Positions 1 through 8,884 of a stretch of 34,442 bases of DNA are shown here, piece by piece. Every line of letters begins with the position of its first letter. The first letter of the stretch is position 1. The translations under genes were made by a program, and so were the position numbers. This DNA comes from an uncultured Mollicutes bacterium (lineage in GTDB: Bacteria; Bacillota_I; Bacilli_A; ML615J-28; CAG-313), in assembly GCA_900539265.1 (NCBI GenBank), contig UQBM01000021.1, positions 1 to 34,442 on the forward strand, read 5' to 3'. The notes below the pieces were generated by a model, which saw only the letters and a list, made by a program, of their open reading frames with translations, had not been told where the DNA came from and ran no database searches.

Positions 1-34
1 TATTTTTTTACCTCGCTTATAATTGTAATAAAAA

Positions 35-92
35 ATACATTAGATTTCAAGTAATCAATATCAGATTACTAAATCTAATGTATCTTTTTTTT
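35..92 (+). terminator. Rho-independent terminator of a gene upstream of the window
   Basis: A perfect 13-bp outer stem (35-47 with 71-83) encloses a second 7-bp stem (50-56 with 64-70) and a 7-nt loop. A run of T follows from 85 to 92. An A-run on the left side means it could also stop transcription coming from the right. It presumably ends a gene lying left of the window. Confidence 0.85.
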
Positions 93-122
93 ATTTGTCC
101 GTTTTAATCAAACTAGTTCATG

Positions 123-150
123 AAAGAACAAATTATTTTTGTTCTTTTTT
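123..150 (+). terminator. Second hairpin with T-tract
   Basis: Arms aaagaacaaa (123-132) and tttgttcttt (138-147) pair perfectly around a 5-nt loop and run into a T-rich stretch. No gene lies between this hairpin and the terminator at 35-92, so it may be a backup terminator or the end of a short transcript. Positions 93-298 otherwise hold no credible reading frame. Confidence 0.5.
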
Positions 151-267
151 TATTAACTTTATTGATAAAAAATAATAAATTCTATAATTTTAGTATGATA
201 TTTAACCATTTTATATGATAGAATATTAATATAGCACTTTGATAGCAATAAAAAAAGTATGTTTTTA

Positions 268-298
268 CATTATAATTTTTTATGATAAGATTATAATG
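268..298. repeat. Inverted repeat abutting a promoter (possible operator)
   Basis: The arms cattataat (268-276) and attataatg (290-298) are perfect inverted repeats separated by 13 bp. The right arm touches the -35 box of the 5'-nucleotidase promoter at 299. The position suits a regulator site, but the sequence is so AT-rich that chance is a real alternative. Confidence 0.25.
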
Positions 299-327
299 TT
301 GAAAAATATCTCATAATTTGCTATAAT
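299..327 (+). promoter_or_regulatory. Promoter of the 5'-nucleotidase/degV operon
   Basis: A -35 box ttgaaa (299-304), a 17-bp spacer and a -10 box tataat (322-327) match the SigA-type consensus closely. The bases TGC at 319-321 form an extended -10. Confidence 0.75.
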
Positions 328-359
328 ATTTATGATATTTATAATAAAGGAGAAATTAA

Positions 360-1817
360 ATGAAAAAGTTTTTTTACTTATTTATAATCACTTGCTTTTT
401 ATTGTTGATTTCTAGTTGTGAAACGACGAATAAGCTTGTTAGTGAATTAACAATAATTTCTGTCAATGATTTTCATGGGGCATTAGATGAATCTGATGGT
501 AAATATGGTGTAGCAAGACTTGCAAATTCGATTTCGGCGGAAACTAAAAATTCAGAGGCTTCCATTTTGGTATCAGCTGGTGATATGTTTCAAGGAACTG
601 CTTTATCAAATTATGATCATGGTAAAACAGTGATTGATATCATGAATAAAATGAAATTTGATGCAATGGTTATCGGTAACCACGAATTTGATTGGGGATA
701 TGAAGAAATATATAAATATGTTGACGGTAATGATGATAATGGTGAGGCGACCTTTCCTTTTTTAGGATGCAATATTATTGAAAAAAGTACAGGTCAAAGA
801 CCAGTAGGGATAGATGCTTATCAAATTATAAAACGTGGTGGTTTAAAAATTGCAATTGTTGGTTATATGGGAGAGGGGAATGAAAGTGATATTGCGGAAG
901 CTATGATTAAGGACTACGAATTTGCAAATCCCATTTCGTATATTAAATCGACAATTTCTGATTTAAGAATTAATCAAGGTGTTGATGTAGTTATTGTATC
1001 AGGACATGAAGGTAATGGCTCAAATCAAATGCTAGCATCATTAGCGGGAGATGAAAGGGTCGATGCAATCATTAATGCTCATACTCATTCAACTTATAGT
1101 GGAACTATTACTAGAAGTGATGGAGTAAAAATTCCTTATGTTCAAGCTGGTAGTGCTGGAGAAAAATTTGGTTTAATGAAACTAAGTATTGATCAAAATA
1201 CTAAAAAAGTAACAGGAGGAACGGCAGAGGTAAAATATAATCTTTCAAAAACAGAGGATTCTTCTATTAAAACAATTGTTTCGAATTTAAAAGAAGAGAC
1301 TTTACCAGTATTTGGAAGAGTTATTGGCGTCGCAAATGAATATGTCGATCGATATGGTGCTGCGGATTGGGCTGCCACTGCTTTAAAAGAATATGCCATA
1401 ACTGATATTGCGGTAATTAATATAGGTGGAATTAGGGCACAGGCTTTCCCAATTGAGCAATCAACAAGTATCACGGTTTCTAAAATTTATGAAATCATGC
1501 CATTTGATAATGTTTTAAAAACTGTTGATTTAAAAGGATCAGATGTGAGAATTTTAGTTAATAAAAGTGATTTTATTATGAGTAGTAATGTATACCAAGA
1601 TCGTGCTACAGGATTAATTTATATTAATGGTGAGTTACTTGATAATGATAAAATGTATTCGGTAGCAACAATTGATTATATTTTTGATAAACCAGAAAAT
1701 CCTTTTTTAGGAGGTCAAAATATTTCTAATACTGGTATTTTATTTAGAGATATTTTAATACAAACGATAGAAAAAGATGGAACAATTATAATTCCAGTAA
1801 GAGGTAAAAATGAGTAA
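360..1817 (+). CDS. Lipoprotein 5'-nucleotidase / 2',3'-cyclic phosphodiesterase family (UshA/YfkN-like)
   Basis: A surface-anchored metallophosphoesterase expected to release phosphate and nucleosides from extracellular nucleotides. The first 20 residues form a lipoprotein signal ending in the lipobox ISSC, with Cys20 as the lipid-attachment site. The N-terminal half has the metallophosphatase motifs in order: NDFHG (Asp37, His39), GDMFQG, GNHEFDWG, SGHEG and AHTHS. The C-terminal half is the 5'-nucleotidase substrate domain with NIGGIR and a PFDN segment. The length (485 aa) is normal for a single-unit member. The family usually has GHTH where this protein has AHTH. A ribosome site aaaggaga precedes the ATG. 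The last 8 nt overlap degV, so the two are co-transcribed. Which nucleotide it prefers cannot be read from the sequence. Confidence 0.88.
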   Translation: MKKFFYLFIITCFLLLISSCETTNKLVSELTIISVNDFHGALDESDGKYGVARLANSISAETKNSEASILVSAGDMFQGTALSNYDHGKTVIDIMNKMKFDAMVIGNHEFDWGYEEIYKYVDGNDDNGEATFPFLGCNIIEKSTGQRPVGIDAYQIIKRGGLKIAIVGYMGEGNESDIAEAMIKDYEFANPISYIKSTISDLRINQGVDVVIVSGHEGNGSNQMLASLAGDERVDAIINAHTHSTYSGTITRSDGVKIPYVQAGSAGEKFGLMKLSIDQNTKKVTGGTAEVKYNLSKTEDSSIKTIVSNLKEETLPVFGRVIGVANEYVDRYGAADWAATALKEYAITDIAVINIGGIRAQAFPIEQSTSITVSKIYEIMPFDNVLKTVDLKGSDVRILVNKSDFIMSSNVYQDRATGLIYINGELLDNDKMYSVATIDYIFDKPENPFLGGQNISNTGILFRDILIQTIEKDGTIIIPVRGKNE

Positions 1818-2697
1818 TAAAGTTGTTATTTTAAGTGATAGTACATGTGATTTAGGTGAAGAATTATTAAAAAAATATAATATTCATATAATACCTTTAC
1901 ATGTTAATTTTGATGATGAATCTTATTTAGATGGCATAGAAATTCAATTAGAAGATTTATATAAAAAAGTAGAAGAAAAGAAAAAATTACCTACAACATC
2001 AGCGGCATCTTATGGTGAAATGAAAGATTTTTTTAAAAAATATTTAGATGAAGGTTATGATATTGTATATACTGGAATTAGTTCTAAGATGTCAGCTACT
2101 TTTAATGTCGCATGTTCAGTTAGAGAAGATTTAGACAAAGAGCGAATCTTTTTAGTTGATAGTGGTAATTTATCAACTGGTATTGGTCTAGTTTTATTAA
2201 AAGCTGCTACTTTTCGTGATCAAGGATTATCTGCTAAAGAGATTGCACAAAAACTTGAGGAAATAGTACCTCGTGTTAAATCGCAATTTGTTATAGATAC
2301 ACTTGAATATTTATATAAGGGAGGAAGATGTAGTAGCGTGGCCTATGTCTTTTCAAAAGTATTGAAAGTTAAACCTTTAATAGTTGTTAGAGAAAAAACA
2401 ATGCAAGTAGGAGCTAAATTTATTGGTAGTATTACAAAGTCTCAAAAGGGAATGACGAATATGTTTTTAAAGGATTTCCCTAATATTGATAAAGAGTTTG
2501 TTTTTATTACGCATACTTTAGCATATGATGGGGCTAAGTATATTAAATCATTAATTTCTAATGTAAGTGATGAAATTGAGAATTTGTATGAAACTATTGC
2601 AGGATGTGGAATTGGTTCTCATTGTGGAAAAAATACAATTGGTATTTTATATATTATGAAAGATGAGATAGTCAAAAAACAAGAAAACGTTGTATAG
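1810..2697 (+). CDS. DegV family fatty-acid-binding protein (FakB-like)
   Basis: DegV/FakB proteins bind a fatty acid and present it to the kinase FakA, feeding exogenous fatty acids into phospholipid synthesis. This 295-aa protein has the family layout: an N-terminal LSDSTCDL strand-loop, a TTSAAS ligand loop, VDSGNLSTGIG in the middle, YKGGR, and a C-terminal GSHCGKNTIG segment. There is no signal peptide, so it is cytoplasmic. The start ATG at 1810 lies inside the end of the 5'-nucleotidase gene (8-nt overlap), with an AGAGGT ribosome site at 1800-1805. No FakA kinase gene is present in the window. The family call is firm; the bound lipid is unknown. Confidence 0.88.
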   Translation: MSNKVVILSDSTCDLGEELLKKYNIHIIPLHVNFDDESYLDGIEIQLEDLYKKVEEKKKLPTTSAASYGEMKDFFKKYLDEGYDIVYTGISSKMSATFNVACSVREDLDKERIFLVDSGNLSTGIGLVLLKAATFRDQGLSAKEIAQKLEEIVPRVKSQFVIDTLEYLYKGGRCSSVAYVFSKVLKVKPLIVVREKTMQVGAKFIGSITKSQKGMTNMFLKDFPNIDKEFVFITHTLAYDGAKYIKSLISNVSDEIENLYETIAGCGIGSHCGKNTIGILYIMKDEIVKKQENVV

Positions 2698-2725
2698 TAG
2701 AAATATATTATTTAGATAGTAAAAG

Positions 2726-2761
2726 TACCATTAGATAATATTATCTAATGGTATTATTTTT
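2726..2761 (+). terminator. Terminator after degV
   Basis: Arms taccattagata (2726-2737) and tatctaatggta (2742-2753) form a perfect 12-bp stem with a 4-nt loop, followed by ttattttt. The ribosome site of the next gene begins right after it, so that gene relies on read-through or on a promoter I could not identify. Confidence 0.8.
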
Positions 2762-2771
2762 AGGAGGATAA

Positions 2772-4982
2772 ATGAAACGTGTGGAATTACTTGCTCCTGC
2801 AAAAGATTTGTATACCGTAAAGGTTGCAATTGAAGCAGGTGCTAATGCGGTATACCTTGGTGGAAAAAACTTTGGGGCTAGATTTTTTGCAACTAATTTA
2901 GGAAATGATGATTTAAAAAATGCTGTTTTATTTGCTCATACAAGAGGAGCAAAAATTTATGTTACAGTTAATACTATTGTGTATCAATCTGAATGGGATC
3001 AACTTGTTGAATATCTAGATTATTTATCAAAAATAGGTGTTGATGCTATTATTGTACAAGATTTAGGTGTTCTCTATTATATTAGAAGTAATTATCCTAA
3101 TATGGAAGTTCATGCATCAACGCAAATGAATATTTACAATGAAAGAGGATTAGAAATTTTAATAAAATTAGGTGTAAAAAGGGTTGTTTTGGCAAGAGAA
3201 ACTTCCCTTGAGAACATAAAAAGTTTTAAAAATAAGGATATTGAATTAGAAGTCTTTGTTCATGGTGCTCTTTGTTTTTGTGCTTCAGGTAATTGCTTGA
3301 TGAGTTATTCGATTGGTAATAGAAGTGGTAATAGAGGAAAATGTGCTCAACCATGTCGTAAAAACTATACTTTATATGAAAATAAGACCAAAATTTCATC
3401 TAATTTAGCATTGATGTCAATGAAAGATCTTTGTACAATTTATCATATAGATAAATTAATGGAAGCAGGTATAACTTCTTTTAAAATTGAGGGACGTATG
3501 AAAAGTCCAGAATATGTTTATGTGACTGTAAAGGCTTATAAAAAAGCGATTGATGCTTATTATGATAAAATGTCAATGGTGGATATAGCAGATGAAATTA
3601 TGAAAATGAAGATGGTTTTTAATCGGCAGTTCACAAAGGGTTATTTACTGAATGAAAATAACAATTTACTCACTAATATCAATAGTGTAAACCATCAAGG
3701 TATTGTTATTGGGAAAATTATTAAATGTGATTCTAAAAAAATTGTAATCAAATTATCATCTGATTTAACAAAACAAGATGCTCTTAGAATTAATGCATCA
3801 GAAGGTATAGGTTTTTATGTGCAGAAGATGTTTGTTGATGGTGTTGAAAGAACAATTGCTAGGGCAAATGAGATTGTAAAAATTCCAATTAGTATAAAAG
3901 ATTGTTTAGGGAAAGAGGTTTTAAAAACCAAATCGGTAGATATTTGTTCAGAATTAAAGAATTTTATGCTAAAGGAACAAGTTAAGATTCCTCTTTATGG
4001 TGAATTTCGTTTAAAAATAGGTCAACAAGCAAAACTTAGAGTATCAGATGATAAAAATAGTGTTGAAGTTACTACCGATGAAGTATTAAATAATCATATC
4101 AATCAACCTCAAAATGATGGATTTTATATCAATATTCTTAATAAATTAGGTGATACACCTTTTTATTTTAAAAAGTTATTTATTGATAATGACCAAAAGG
4201 CATTTATAAGTGTAAAAGAGTTAAATAATTTGCGAAAAAAGGCAATTCATAACTTAATTGAAAAAAGAAATAACAAAGAAATTATCCATGCTCTTCCTCT
4301 AGTATTAGAACATAACAAATATGTAAAATTAATTCCATCATTTGAGGCAATTGTTCATACAGAAGAACAATATCAAATATGTAAAAAATATGGTATCCAA
4401 ACAATTTATACTGATTATCCATCTTCAATGATGATAGTTTCTCGTTTCTTGTTAAAAAATCAAAGCAATTATATGATTCATAATTTAGGTCATATTGAAA
4501 AAAATAATGTTGCATCACCTTATTTTAATATTGTTAATCAACAAGCGATTGAATTAGTCAAAGACTTAGGGTTTAGTAAAATTTATTTATCTTATGAGTT
4601 GGATTTAACGCAGATAAAATTATTAGATTTGAACAAGATTGAAACAAATATTGGTATTCCTATTTATGGAAAGATGGATGTTATGGTTTTTAAACATTGT
4701 ATGATTGCTAAATCAAAAGGTTATATTAAGAAATCTTGTCGAAAGTGTTTAAATAATAATTATTTCTTAGAAGATGAATATCATAATAAATTTGAGCTCT
4801 TTCCTAATCCTATAGACGATTGCACTTCGCGATTAATTAACTATAAGCCTATTGATTTAATCGATCAAATTGATGTATTAAAAAAAGAAGGTATCAATCT
4901 TTACTTGTTAACATTTACTACCGAAAAAGCTGATGAAGTAGAAAAAATTCTAAAAAGAATAAAAGTGAAACAATGCAACTAA
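2772..4982 (+). CDS. U32 family peptidase-like protein (RlhA/TrhP-type RNA hydroxylation), long form
   Basis: U32 proteins were once called collagenases. The characterised bacterial members help hydroxylate RNA: E. coli RlhA acts on 23S rRNA C2501, and TrhP acts on tRNA uridine 34. The N-terminal half carries the clear signature: an opening ELLAPAKD, VHASTQMN, then HGALCFCASGNC and NRGKCAQPCR around residues 164-195. The conserved cysteines there are the likely Fe-S ligands. The 736-aa length, with a long C-terminal part containing further cysteines (KSCRKC), matches the RlhA-like long form with a DUF3656-type extension, not the short TrhP form. The ATG has an AGGAGG ribosome site. The specific RNA target is inferred only. 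Confidence 0.85.
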   Translation: MKRVELLAPAKDLYTVKVAIEAGANAVYLGGKNFGARFFATNLGNDDLKNAVLFAHTRGAKIYVTVNTIVYQSEWDQLVEYLDYLSKIGVDAIIVQDLGVLYYIRSNYPNMEVHASTQMNIYNERGLEILIKLGVKRVVLARETSLENIKSFKNKDIELEVFVHGALCFCASGNCLMSYSIGNRSGNRGKCAQPCRKNYTLYENKTKISSNLALMSMKDLCTIYHIDKLMEAGITSFKIEGRMKSPEYVYVTVKAYKKAIDAYYDKMSMVDIADEIMKMKMVFNRQFTKGYLLNENNNLLTNINSVNHQGIVIGKIIKCDSKKIVIKLSSDLTKQDALRINASEGIGFYVQKMFVDGVERTIARANEIVKIPISIKDCLGKEVLKTKSVDICSELKNFMLKEQVKIPLYGEFRLKIGQQAKLRVSDDKNSVEVTTDEVLNNHINQPQNDGFYINILNKLGDTPFYFKKLFIDNDQKAFISVKELNNLRKKAIHNLIEKRNNKEIIHALPLVLEHNKYVKLIPSFEAIVHTEEQYQICKKYGIQTIYTDYPSSMMIVSRFLLKNQSNYMIHNLGHIEKNNVASPYFNIVNQQAIELVKDLGFSKIYLSYELDLTQIKLLDLNKIETNIGIPIYGKMDVMVFKHCMIAKSKGYIKKSCRKCLNNNYFLEDEYHNKFELFPNPIDDCTSRLINYKPIDLIDQIDVLKKEGINLYLLTFTTEKADEVEKILKRIKVKQCN

Positions 4983-5033
4983 TTTTTATAGGAAATTTTT
5001 AATAAACTATTTACTTAATTTTATAATATAATA

Positions 5034-5093
5034 AAAAAGACTATTCGAAAAAACTGTATTAAAATATTTTAATAGAGAACGAATAGTCTTTTT
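5034..5093. terminator. Bidirectional terminator between convergent genes
   Basis: A perfect 14-bp stem pairs 5034-5047 (aaaaagactattcg) with 5080-5093. An inner palindrome lies around 5057-5074. The A-run on the left and T-run on the right supply a U-tract in both directions, serving the U32 gene on the plus strand and the MFS gene on the minus strand. Confidence 0.88.
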
Positions 5094-5112
5094 ATAATAT
5101 TATATAAAACAA

Positions 5113-6546
5113 TTAATCAATATCAAGAGCATTAAGACCTTTTTTGGATAATATCTTGGTACGTCTTTTTTCTTTAAAAAAACTCATTGATAAAAAAGCG
5201 AGCAACATCAAAATGGCTGAATAAATATATAGGAGTTTTAAACTAGCATCGCTTGTATACATGATAATGCCAATCAAAATAGGAGTAATAGTTTGTGCCA
5301 CCATTGAAATTGTATAGTAATAACCTGTATATTTACCAATATTATTTCTAGATGACATTTCTACCATCATTGGATAAGAATTGGCATTAATTAAAGCCCA
5401 ACCAAATCCACATATAGCGATACAAATATAAATTGGTATGACACTAAATGGTAATTTATTATTATTTTTTTCAATCAATTGATGGTATTCCTCTTTAAAA
5501 ACGCCATTAAAAAAGAAATATAAAAGTATAATTATAAATCCAATAGTTAGGGCAGCTATTCCAATTAAAACAGTATTTTTACGACCAATTTTTGAAGGTA
5601 AATTTGCTGCTAAGAGAAAGGTAAGAATTGATGAAATAGTTAAAATAATAACAATGGTTGAAGCAATACCTTCATCACCTAGGATTTTTTTACAAAACAA
5701 ACTATTAAAGGTTTCAATGGCATTAAATGACATAAACCAAAGCAAAACTCCGATAAGTAATACAATAAAATTTTTCTTATCAGCTTTACCTAGTGGTTTA
5801 TTCTCAGATATTTCTCCAAGAGTTTCACTCAATTTTTCTCCATACTCAATGTCTTCTTGATTTTCTTTTAAAAGTTTATTTTCATTAATTTTAAATATCA
5901 ATAATAGCATAGCAAGAATCATAAAAAAACTAGCTATACAAAAAGCGATAATAGCATTACCTTTATTGGTTGGTTCCCAATTTGTAATACTAGAATCTTT
6001 AGCTATTTTTAGAAAAAGTGCTAAAGCACCTGCTAAAATGGCACCAAGATAACCTACAAAATTAATAATCCCATTTGCTTTAGAACGAAGAGGTTTAGGA
6101 GTTACATCAGGCATAAGAGCTACAGCAGGATTGCGATACATATTCATAATAATTAAAATAATAGCCATCATTATGATAACCCCGAATAAAGATTCAATGT
6201 AAAACATTATTGCAATTAGTGGAAAAAAAAGGGCAGATAAAATCATTCCAACAACAATATATGGCATTCTTTTACCATATTTCGTTTTGGTTTTATCAGA
6301 TAAAGTACCAAAAAGAGGAAGCATAAAGATGGCCAAAGCATTATCACCAGCCATAATAATGCCAATAATAAATTCATTACTTTCACCATATTTTTTTCTG
6401 AGTAAGTAATCTAAAAATAAAGGGCAATAGTTATTATACATTTGCCAAAGCATCAAAATGGAAAAGAAAGCACAGCCAATATATAGGGTATTTTTGGTAT
6501 TTAATTTTAAAGTTCTATTATTTTCAATTGATTTATTTGATTCCAT
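5113..6546 (-). CDS. MFS transporter, sugar/cation symporter type (SLC45/GPH-like)
   Basis: A 477-aa, roughly 12-helix integral membrane carrier. The loop between helices 2 and 3 has the MFS signature LFGTLSDKTKTKYGKR. Helices 4-5 carry RNPAVALMPDVTPKP followed by RSKANGI, a pattern typical of the SLC45/glycoside-pentoside-hexuronide branch, so a sugar-proton or sugar-cation symporter is the best guess. A hydrophilic central loop (around residues 220-255) separates the two six-helix halves. The start ATG follows an AGGAG ribosome site. No glycosidase or sugar kinase gene is nearby, so the substrate cannot be inferred. It lies downstream of the MATE gene on the same strand, separated by 77 bp that hold a hairpin and a possible promoter. 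Confidence 0.8.
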   Translation of the reverse strand: MESNKSIENNRTLKLNTKNTLYIGCAFFSILMLWQMYNNYCPLFLDYLLRKKYGESNEFIIGIIMAGDNALAIFMLPLFGTLSDKTKTKYGKRMPYIVVGMILSALFFPLIAIMFYIESLFGVIIMMAIILIIMNMYRNPAVALMPDVTPKPLRSKANGIINFVGYLGAILAGALALFLKIAKDSSITNWEPTNKGNAIIAFCIASFFMILAMLLLIFKINENKLLKENQEDIEYGEKLSETLGEISENKPLGKADKKNFIVLLIGVLLWFMSFNAIETFNSLFCKKILGDEGIASTIVIILTISSILTFLLAANLPSKIGRKNTVLIGIAALTIGFIIILLYFFFNGVFKEEYHQLIEKNNNKLPFSVIPIYICIAICGFGWALINANSYPMMVEMSSRNNIGKYTGYYYTISMVAQTITPILIGIIMYTSDASLKLLYIYSAILMLLAFLSMSFFKEKRRTKILSKKGLNALDID

Positions 6547-6585
6547 ATAGTACTCCTAATCTTTGTTTAGTTATTACAATAAAAT

Positions 6586-6614
6586 AGTATATCAAAAAAA
6601 GAATTTTTTTGCAA
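6586..6614 (-). promoter_or_regulatory. Possible promoter of the MFS gene
   Basis: Reading the minus strand, TTGCAA (6609-6614), a 17-bp spacer and TATACT (6586-6591) lie 40 bp before the MFS start. The -35 box is a weak match and overlaps the MATE terminator stem. Confidence 0.4.
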
Positions 6615-6648
6615 AAGAAAAAATCAAATTGCTTTGATTTTTTCTTTT
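6613..6648 (-). terminator. Hairpin at the end of the MATE gene
   Basis: A 16-bp perfect stem (6613-6628 with 6633-6648) with a 4-nt loop covers the last codons and the TGA stop of the MATE gene. On the minus strand the 3' arm itself is T-rich (a T6 run and a T4 run). It likely terminates or attenuates read-through into the MFS gene. Confidence 0.55.
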
Positions 6649-8030
6649 TTATCTATGAAAAGATTTTTGATAGTGTAAGAAGTTACGAAAATAAAGATGA
6701 GACAACAACCAGTTTCTGAAATTGGATATGCCCACCATATAGCATCATCACTTTTAGTAATAATTTTTAAAATTAGTGCTGTGGGTATCAAAATAACTGC
6801 TTGACGAAGAATGCTCATTAGGGTAGATTTGTAACCATGACCGATGGCTTGAAACATTGATGATATAATAATTGAAATAGCAGCTGGAATAAAACAAAAG
6901 CTAATAATGCGAAAAGCTCTAATCGCTAGTTTGGAAATGTCACCTAAATTAAAAGAAGCCGTGATGATTCCAGAGCCAAATTGAAAGATTAATAGACCAA
7001 TAGTCATAATGATAAAAGAAGTTATCATAGACAGTTTAAAGGTTTTAAGAAATCTTTCTTTTTCTTTAGCTCCATAGTTATATCCCATAATAGGCATAGC
7101 TCCTTGCGTTAAACCAAATACAGGCATAAAAATAAAGGATTGAACTTTAAAATATGTACCAAGAATTGTTACACCACTAGATGATAAAATTCGATTCAAA
7201 ATAATTGTAGTAATAGCGTTAATAGAATTCATAATGGCTACTGCAAGCCCGACATTAAAAATATCCTTAATTATTATTTTTTCTATTTTAAATTGTTTAT
7301 AATTAAAAGAAACTTGTTGTTTTTTAAAAATAATAATTGAAGTTACAAAAAGACCAGAAATACACTGGGCAATAACGGTTGCAATTGCAGCACCTCTAAC
7401 ACCAAGACCTAGACCAAAAGGTAGACCAATTCCTTCACCTGCATTAAAAATAAAAATAGGATCAAGAATAATATTAGTAATAGCACCTATTAGTTGAGAA
7501 ATCATAGGAGTTATCATATTACCTGTTCCTTGAAGAATTTTGCTAATTACAACTTCAAAATATGATCCTACGCTAAAGGCCATTACAATTTGTAAGTATT
7601 GTATAGATAAATTTTTTATATTTTCACTATCATGATAAATCATCATAAAAAGTTTGGGAACAAACAAACTGCAACTAAGAGTAATAAGATAAGCAAAAAA
7701 AGTAATAATAAGACCAGTTTTCGCAGCATCATCAGCTTTTTTTTGTTTTTTGGCTCCTAGGCATCTTGAAATAACTGAGCTAGTGCCTACACCAATACCT
7801 AGCGAAATAGCAAGTACAATCATTTGAATAGGAAAAGCATAATTTAATGCGGTAAGTTCATTATTGGTTTCAGTTATTCTTGAAACATAAAGACTATCAA
7901 CTATGTTATATAAAGCTTGTATTAGCATTGAAAAAATGGCAGGTATACTCATAGTAAAAAGGAGTTTTCCAATTTTAGAAGTAGCCATTTTTTGTGTTGT
8001 TTTCGCTTGCTTATCAGTAGTTTCCATCAT
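6624..8030 (-). CDS. MATE family multidrug/toxin efflux transporter
   Basis: A 468-aa, 12-helix cation-coupled antiporter of the MatE superfamily, expected to export cationic drugs or metabolites. It opens with KIGKLLFTMSIPAIFSML. The second helix region (ALYNIVDSLYVSR) and the repeat of this layout in the second half (around residue 240 on) are typical of the DinF/NorM-like bacterial branch. Two ATGs are adjacent. The AGGAGG site lies 4 nt before the first and 7 nt before the second (8027), so the second start is slightly more likely. It ends in TGA, one of two genes here showing that TGA is a stop. It has a strong promoter of its own, divergent from the response regulator gene. Confidence 0.87.
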   Translation of the reverse strand: MMETTDKQAKTTQKMATSKIGKLLFTMSIPAIFSMLIQALYNIVDSLYVSRITETNNELTALNYAFPIQMIVLAISLGIGVGTSSVISRCLGAKKQKKADDAAKTGLIITFFAYLITLSCSLFVPKLFMMIYHDSENIKNLSIQYLQIVMAFSVGSYFEVVISKILQGTGNMITPMISQLIGAITNIILDPIFIFNAGEGIGLPFGLGLGVRGAAIATVIAQCISGLFVTSIIIFKKQQVSFNYKQFKIEKIIIKDIFNVGLAVAIMNSINAITTIILNRILSSSGVTILGTYFKVQSFIFMPVFGLTQGAMPIMGYNYGAKEKERFLKTFKLSMITSFIIMTIGLLIFQFGSGIITASFNLGDISKLAIRAFRIISFCFIPAAISIIISSMFQAIGHGYKSTLMSILRQAVILIPTALILKIITKSDDAIWWAYPISETGCCLIFIFVTSYTIKNLFIDKKEKIKAI

Positions 8031-8051
8031 TATACCTCCTAAATCTTATTA

Positions 8052-8080
8052 ATTATACATAAAAAAACAAAGTTAGTCAA
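8052..8080 (-). promoter_or_regulatory. Promoter of the MATE gene
   Basis: On the minus strand, TTGACT (8075-8080), a 17-bp spacer and TATAAT (8052-8057) form a near-consensus promoter about 20 bp upstream of the start codon. Confidence 0.8.
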
Positions 8081-8117
8081 AAATATTGCAATCAATTAAA
8101 TTTATAGAAAAATTACT

Positions 8118-8137
8118 AAATTTTCAGTTAAATTTCA
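8118..8137 (+). promoter_or_regulatory. Direct repeats, candidate OmpR-family operator
   Basis: Two near-copies, aaattttca (8118-8126) and taaatttca (8129-8137), sit 11 bp apart just upstream of the response regulator promoter. OmpR/PhoB-type regulators commonly bind direct repeats at about 10-11 bp spacing, so this could be an autoregulatory site. The AT-rich background makes this tentative. Confidence 0.3.
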
Positions 8138-8156
8138 CGATAAAACCTATAAAATA

Positions 8157-8165
8157 TGATATAAT
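8157..8165 (+). promoter_or_regulatory. Extended -10 promoter of the two-component operon
   Basis: TGATATAAT provides an extended -10 with a perfect TATAAT at 8160-8165. No good -35 is present at 17 bp, which fits a promoter relying on an activator or on the extended -10. Confidence 0.6.
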
Positions 8166-8197
8166 AATCATAAGTATTAAGAAATTGTGAGGAAATT

Positions 8198-8884
8198 ATG
8201 CCAAAAATTTTAATTGTAGACGATGAATTAAACATAAGAGAACTTGTAAAAAAATATGCTATCTTTGATAATTTTGAATCAGATACCGCAACAAATGGAA
8301 TAGAAGCTATTGAGATGTGTAAACATAATGATTATGATTTAGTTATTATGGATATTATGATGCCAGAACTTGATGGCTTTTCAGCTGTTAAAGAAATTAG
8401 GAAAACAAATGATGTACCTGTAATTATGCTTTCGGCGCGATCAGAAGAATATGATAAATTGTATGGTTTTGATCTTGGTATTGATGACTATGTGACTAAA
8501 CCTTTTTCGCCTAAAGAACTTATGATGAGAGTCAATGCTGTAATCAATAGAGTAGGAGCTAAAAATAAAAAAGTAGATGTCAGTGATACTTGGAATTACA
8601 AAAATCTTCGAATTGATTTTAGCGCTCATATTGTCTATATTGATGGCGAAAGAACGGAACTTACGCCAAAAGAATATGAACTTTTAGTTTATCTAACCAA
8701 AAATGCTAACATTGCTATTACAAGAGAGCAATTATTAGAAAAAGTATGGGGTTATGATTACTATGGTGATGATCGGACATTGGATACACATATGAAATCA
8801 CTTCGGAAAAAGTTGGGAAAATATGCTGATAATATTATTACAATAAGAAGGGTTGGTTATCGATTTGAAACTGAAAACTACTAG
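8198..8884 (+). CDS. OmpR/PhoB-family response regulator
   Basis: A two-domain DNA-binding regulator (228 aa), phosphorylated by the histidine kinase encoded next. The receiver domain (about 1-120) has the acidic pair Asp8-Asp9, phospho-acceptor Asp52 in IMDIMMPELDG, Ser79 and Lys101 in VTKPF. The C-terminal winged helix (about 130-226) has LTPKEYELL and the recognition-helix region with VWGYDYYGDDRTLDTH. The ribosome site (TGTGAGGAA) lies close to the ATG. The kinase reading frame overlaps its 3' end, so the pair is translationally coupled. With htrA directly downstream, the layout resembles CssR-CssS-HtrA or CiaRH-HtrA, so an envelope or secretion-stress role is a reasonable inference. Confidence 0.92.
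   Translation: MPKILIVDDELNIRELVKKYAIFDNFESDTATNGIEAIEMCKHNDYDLVIMDIMMPELDGFSAVKEIRKTNDVPVIMLSARSEEYDKLYGFDLGIDDYVTKPFSPKELMMRVNAVINRVGAKNKKVDVSDTWNYKNLRIDFSAHIVYIDGERTELTPKEYELLVYLTKNANIAITREQLLEKVWGYDYYGDDRTLDTHMKSLRKKLGKYADNIITIRRVGYRFETENY

Noticed and set aside
5113..8030. MFS and MATE genes as a transferred resistance island
   Set aside because: No mobile element, repeat or composition shift borders them, and the MFS type is a sugar symporter branch and not a drug pump.
8853..8864. Histidine kinase start at TTG 8853
   Set aside because: The agaaggg site abuts this codon with no spacing. TTG 8865 has a usable distance, so the shorter start was chosen, with some doubt.
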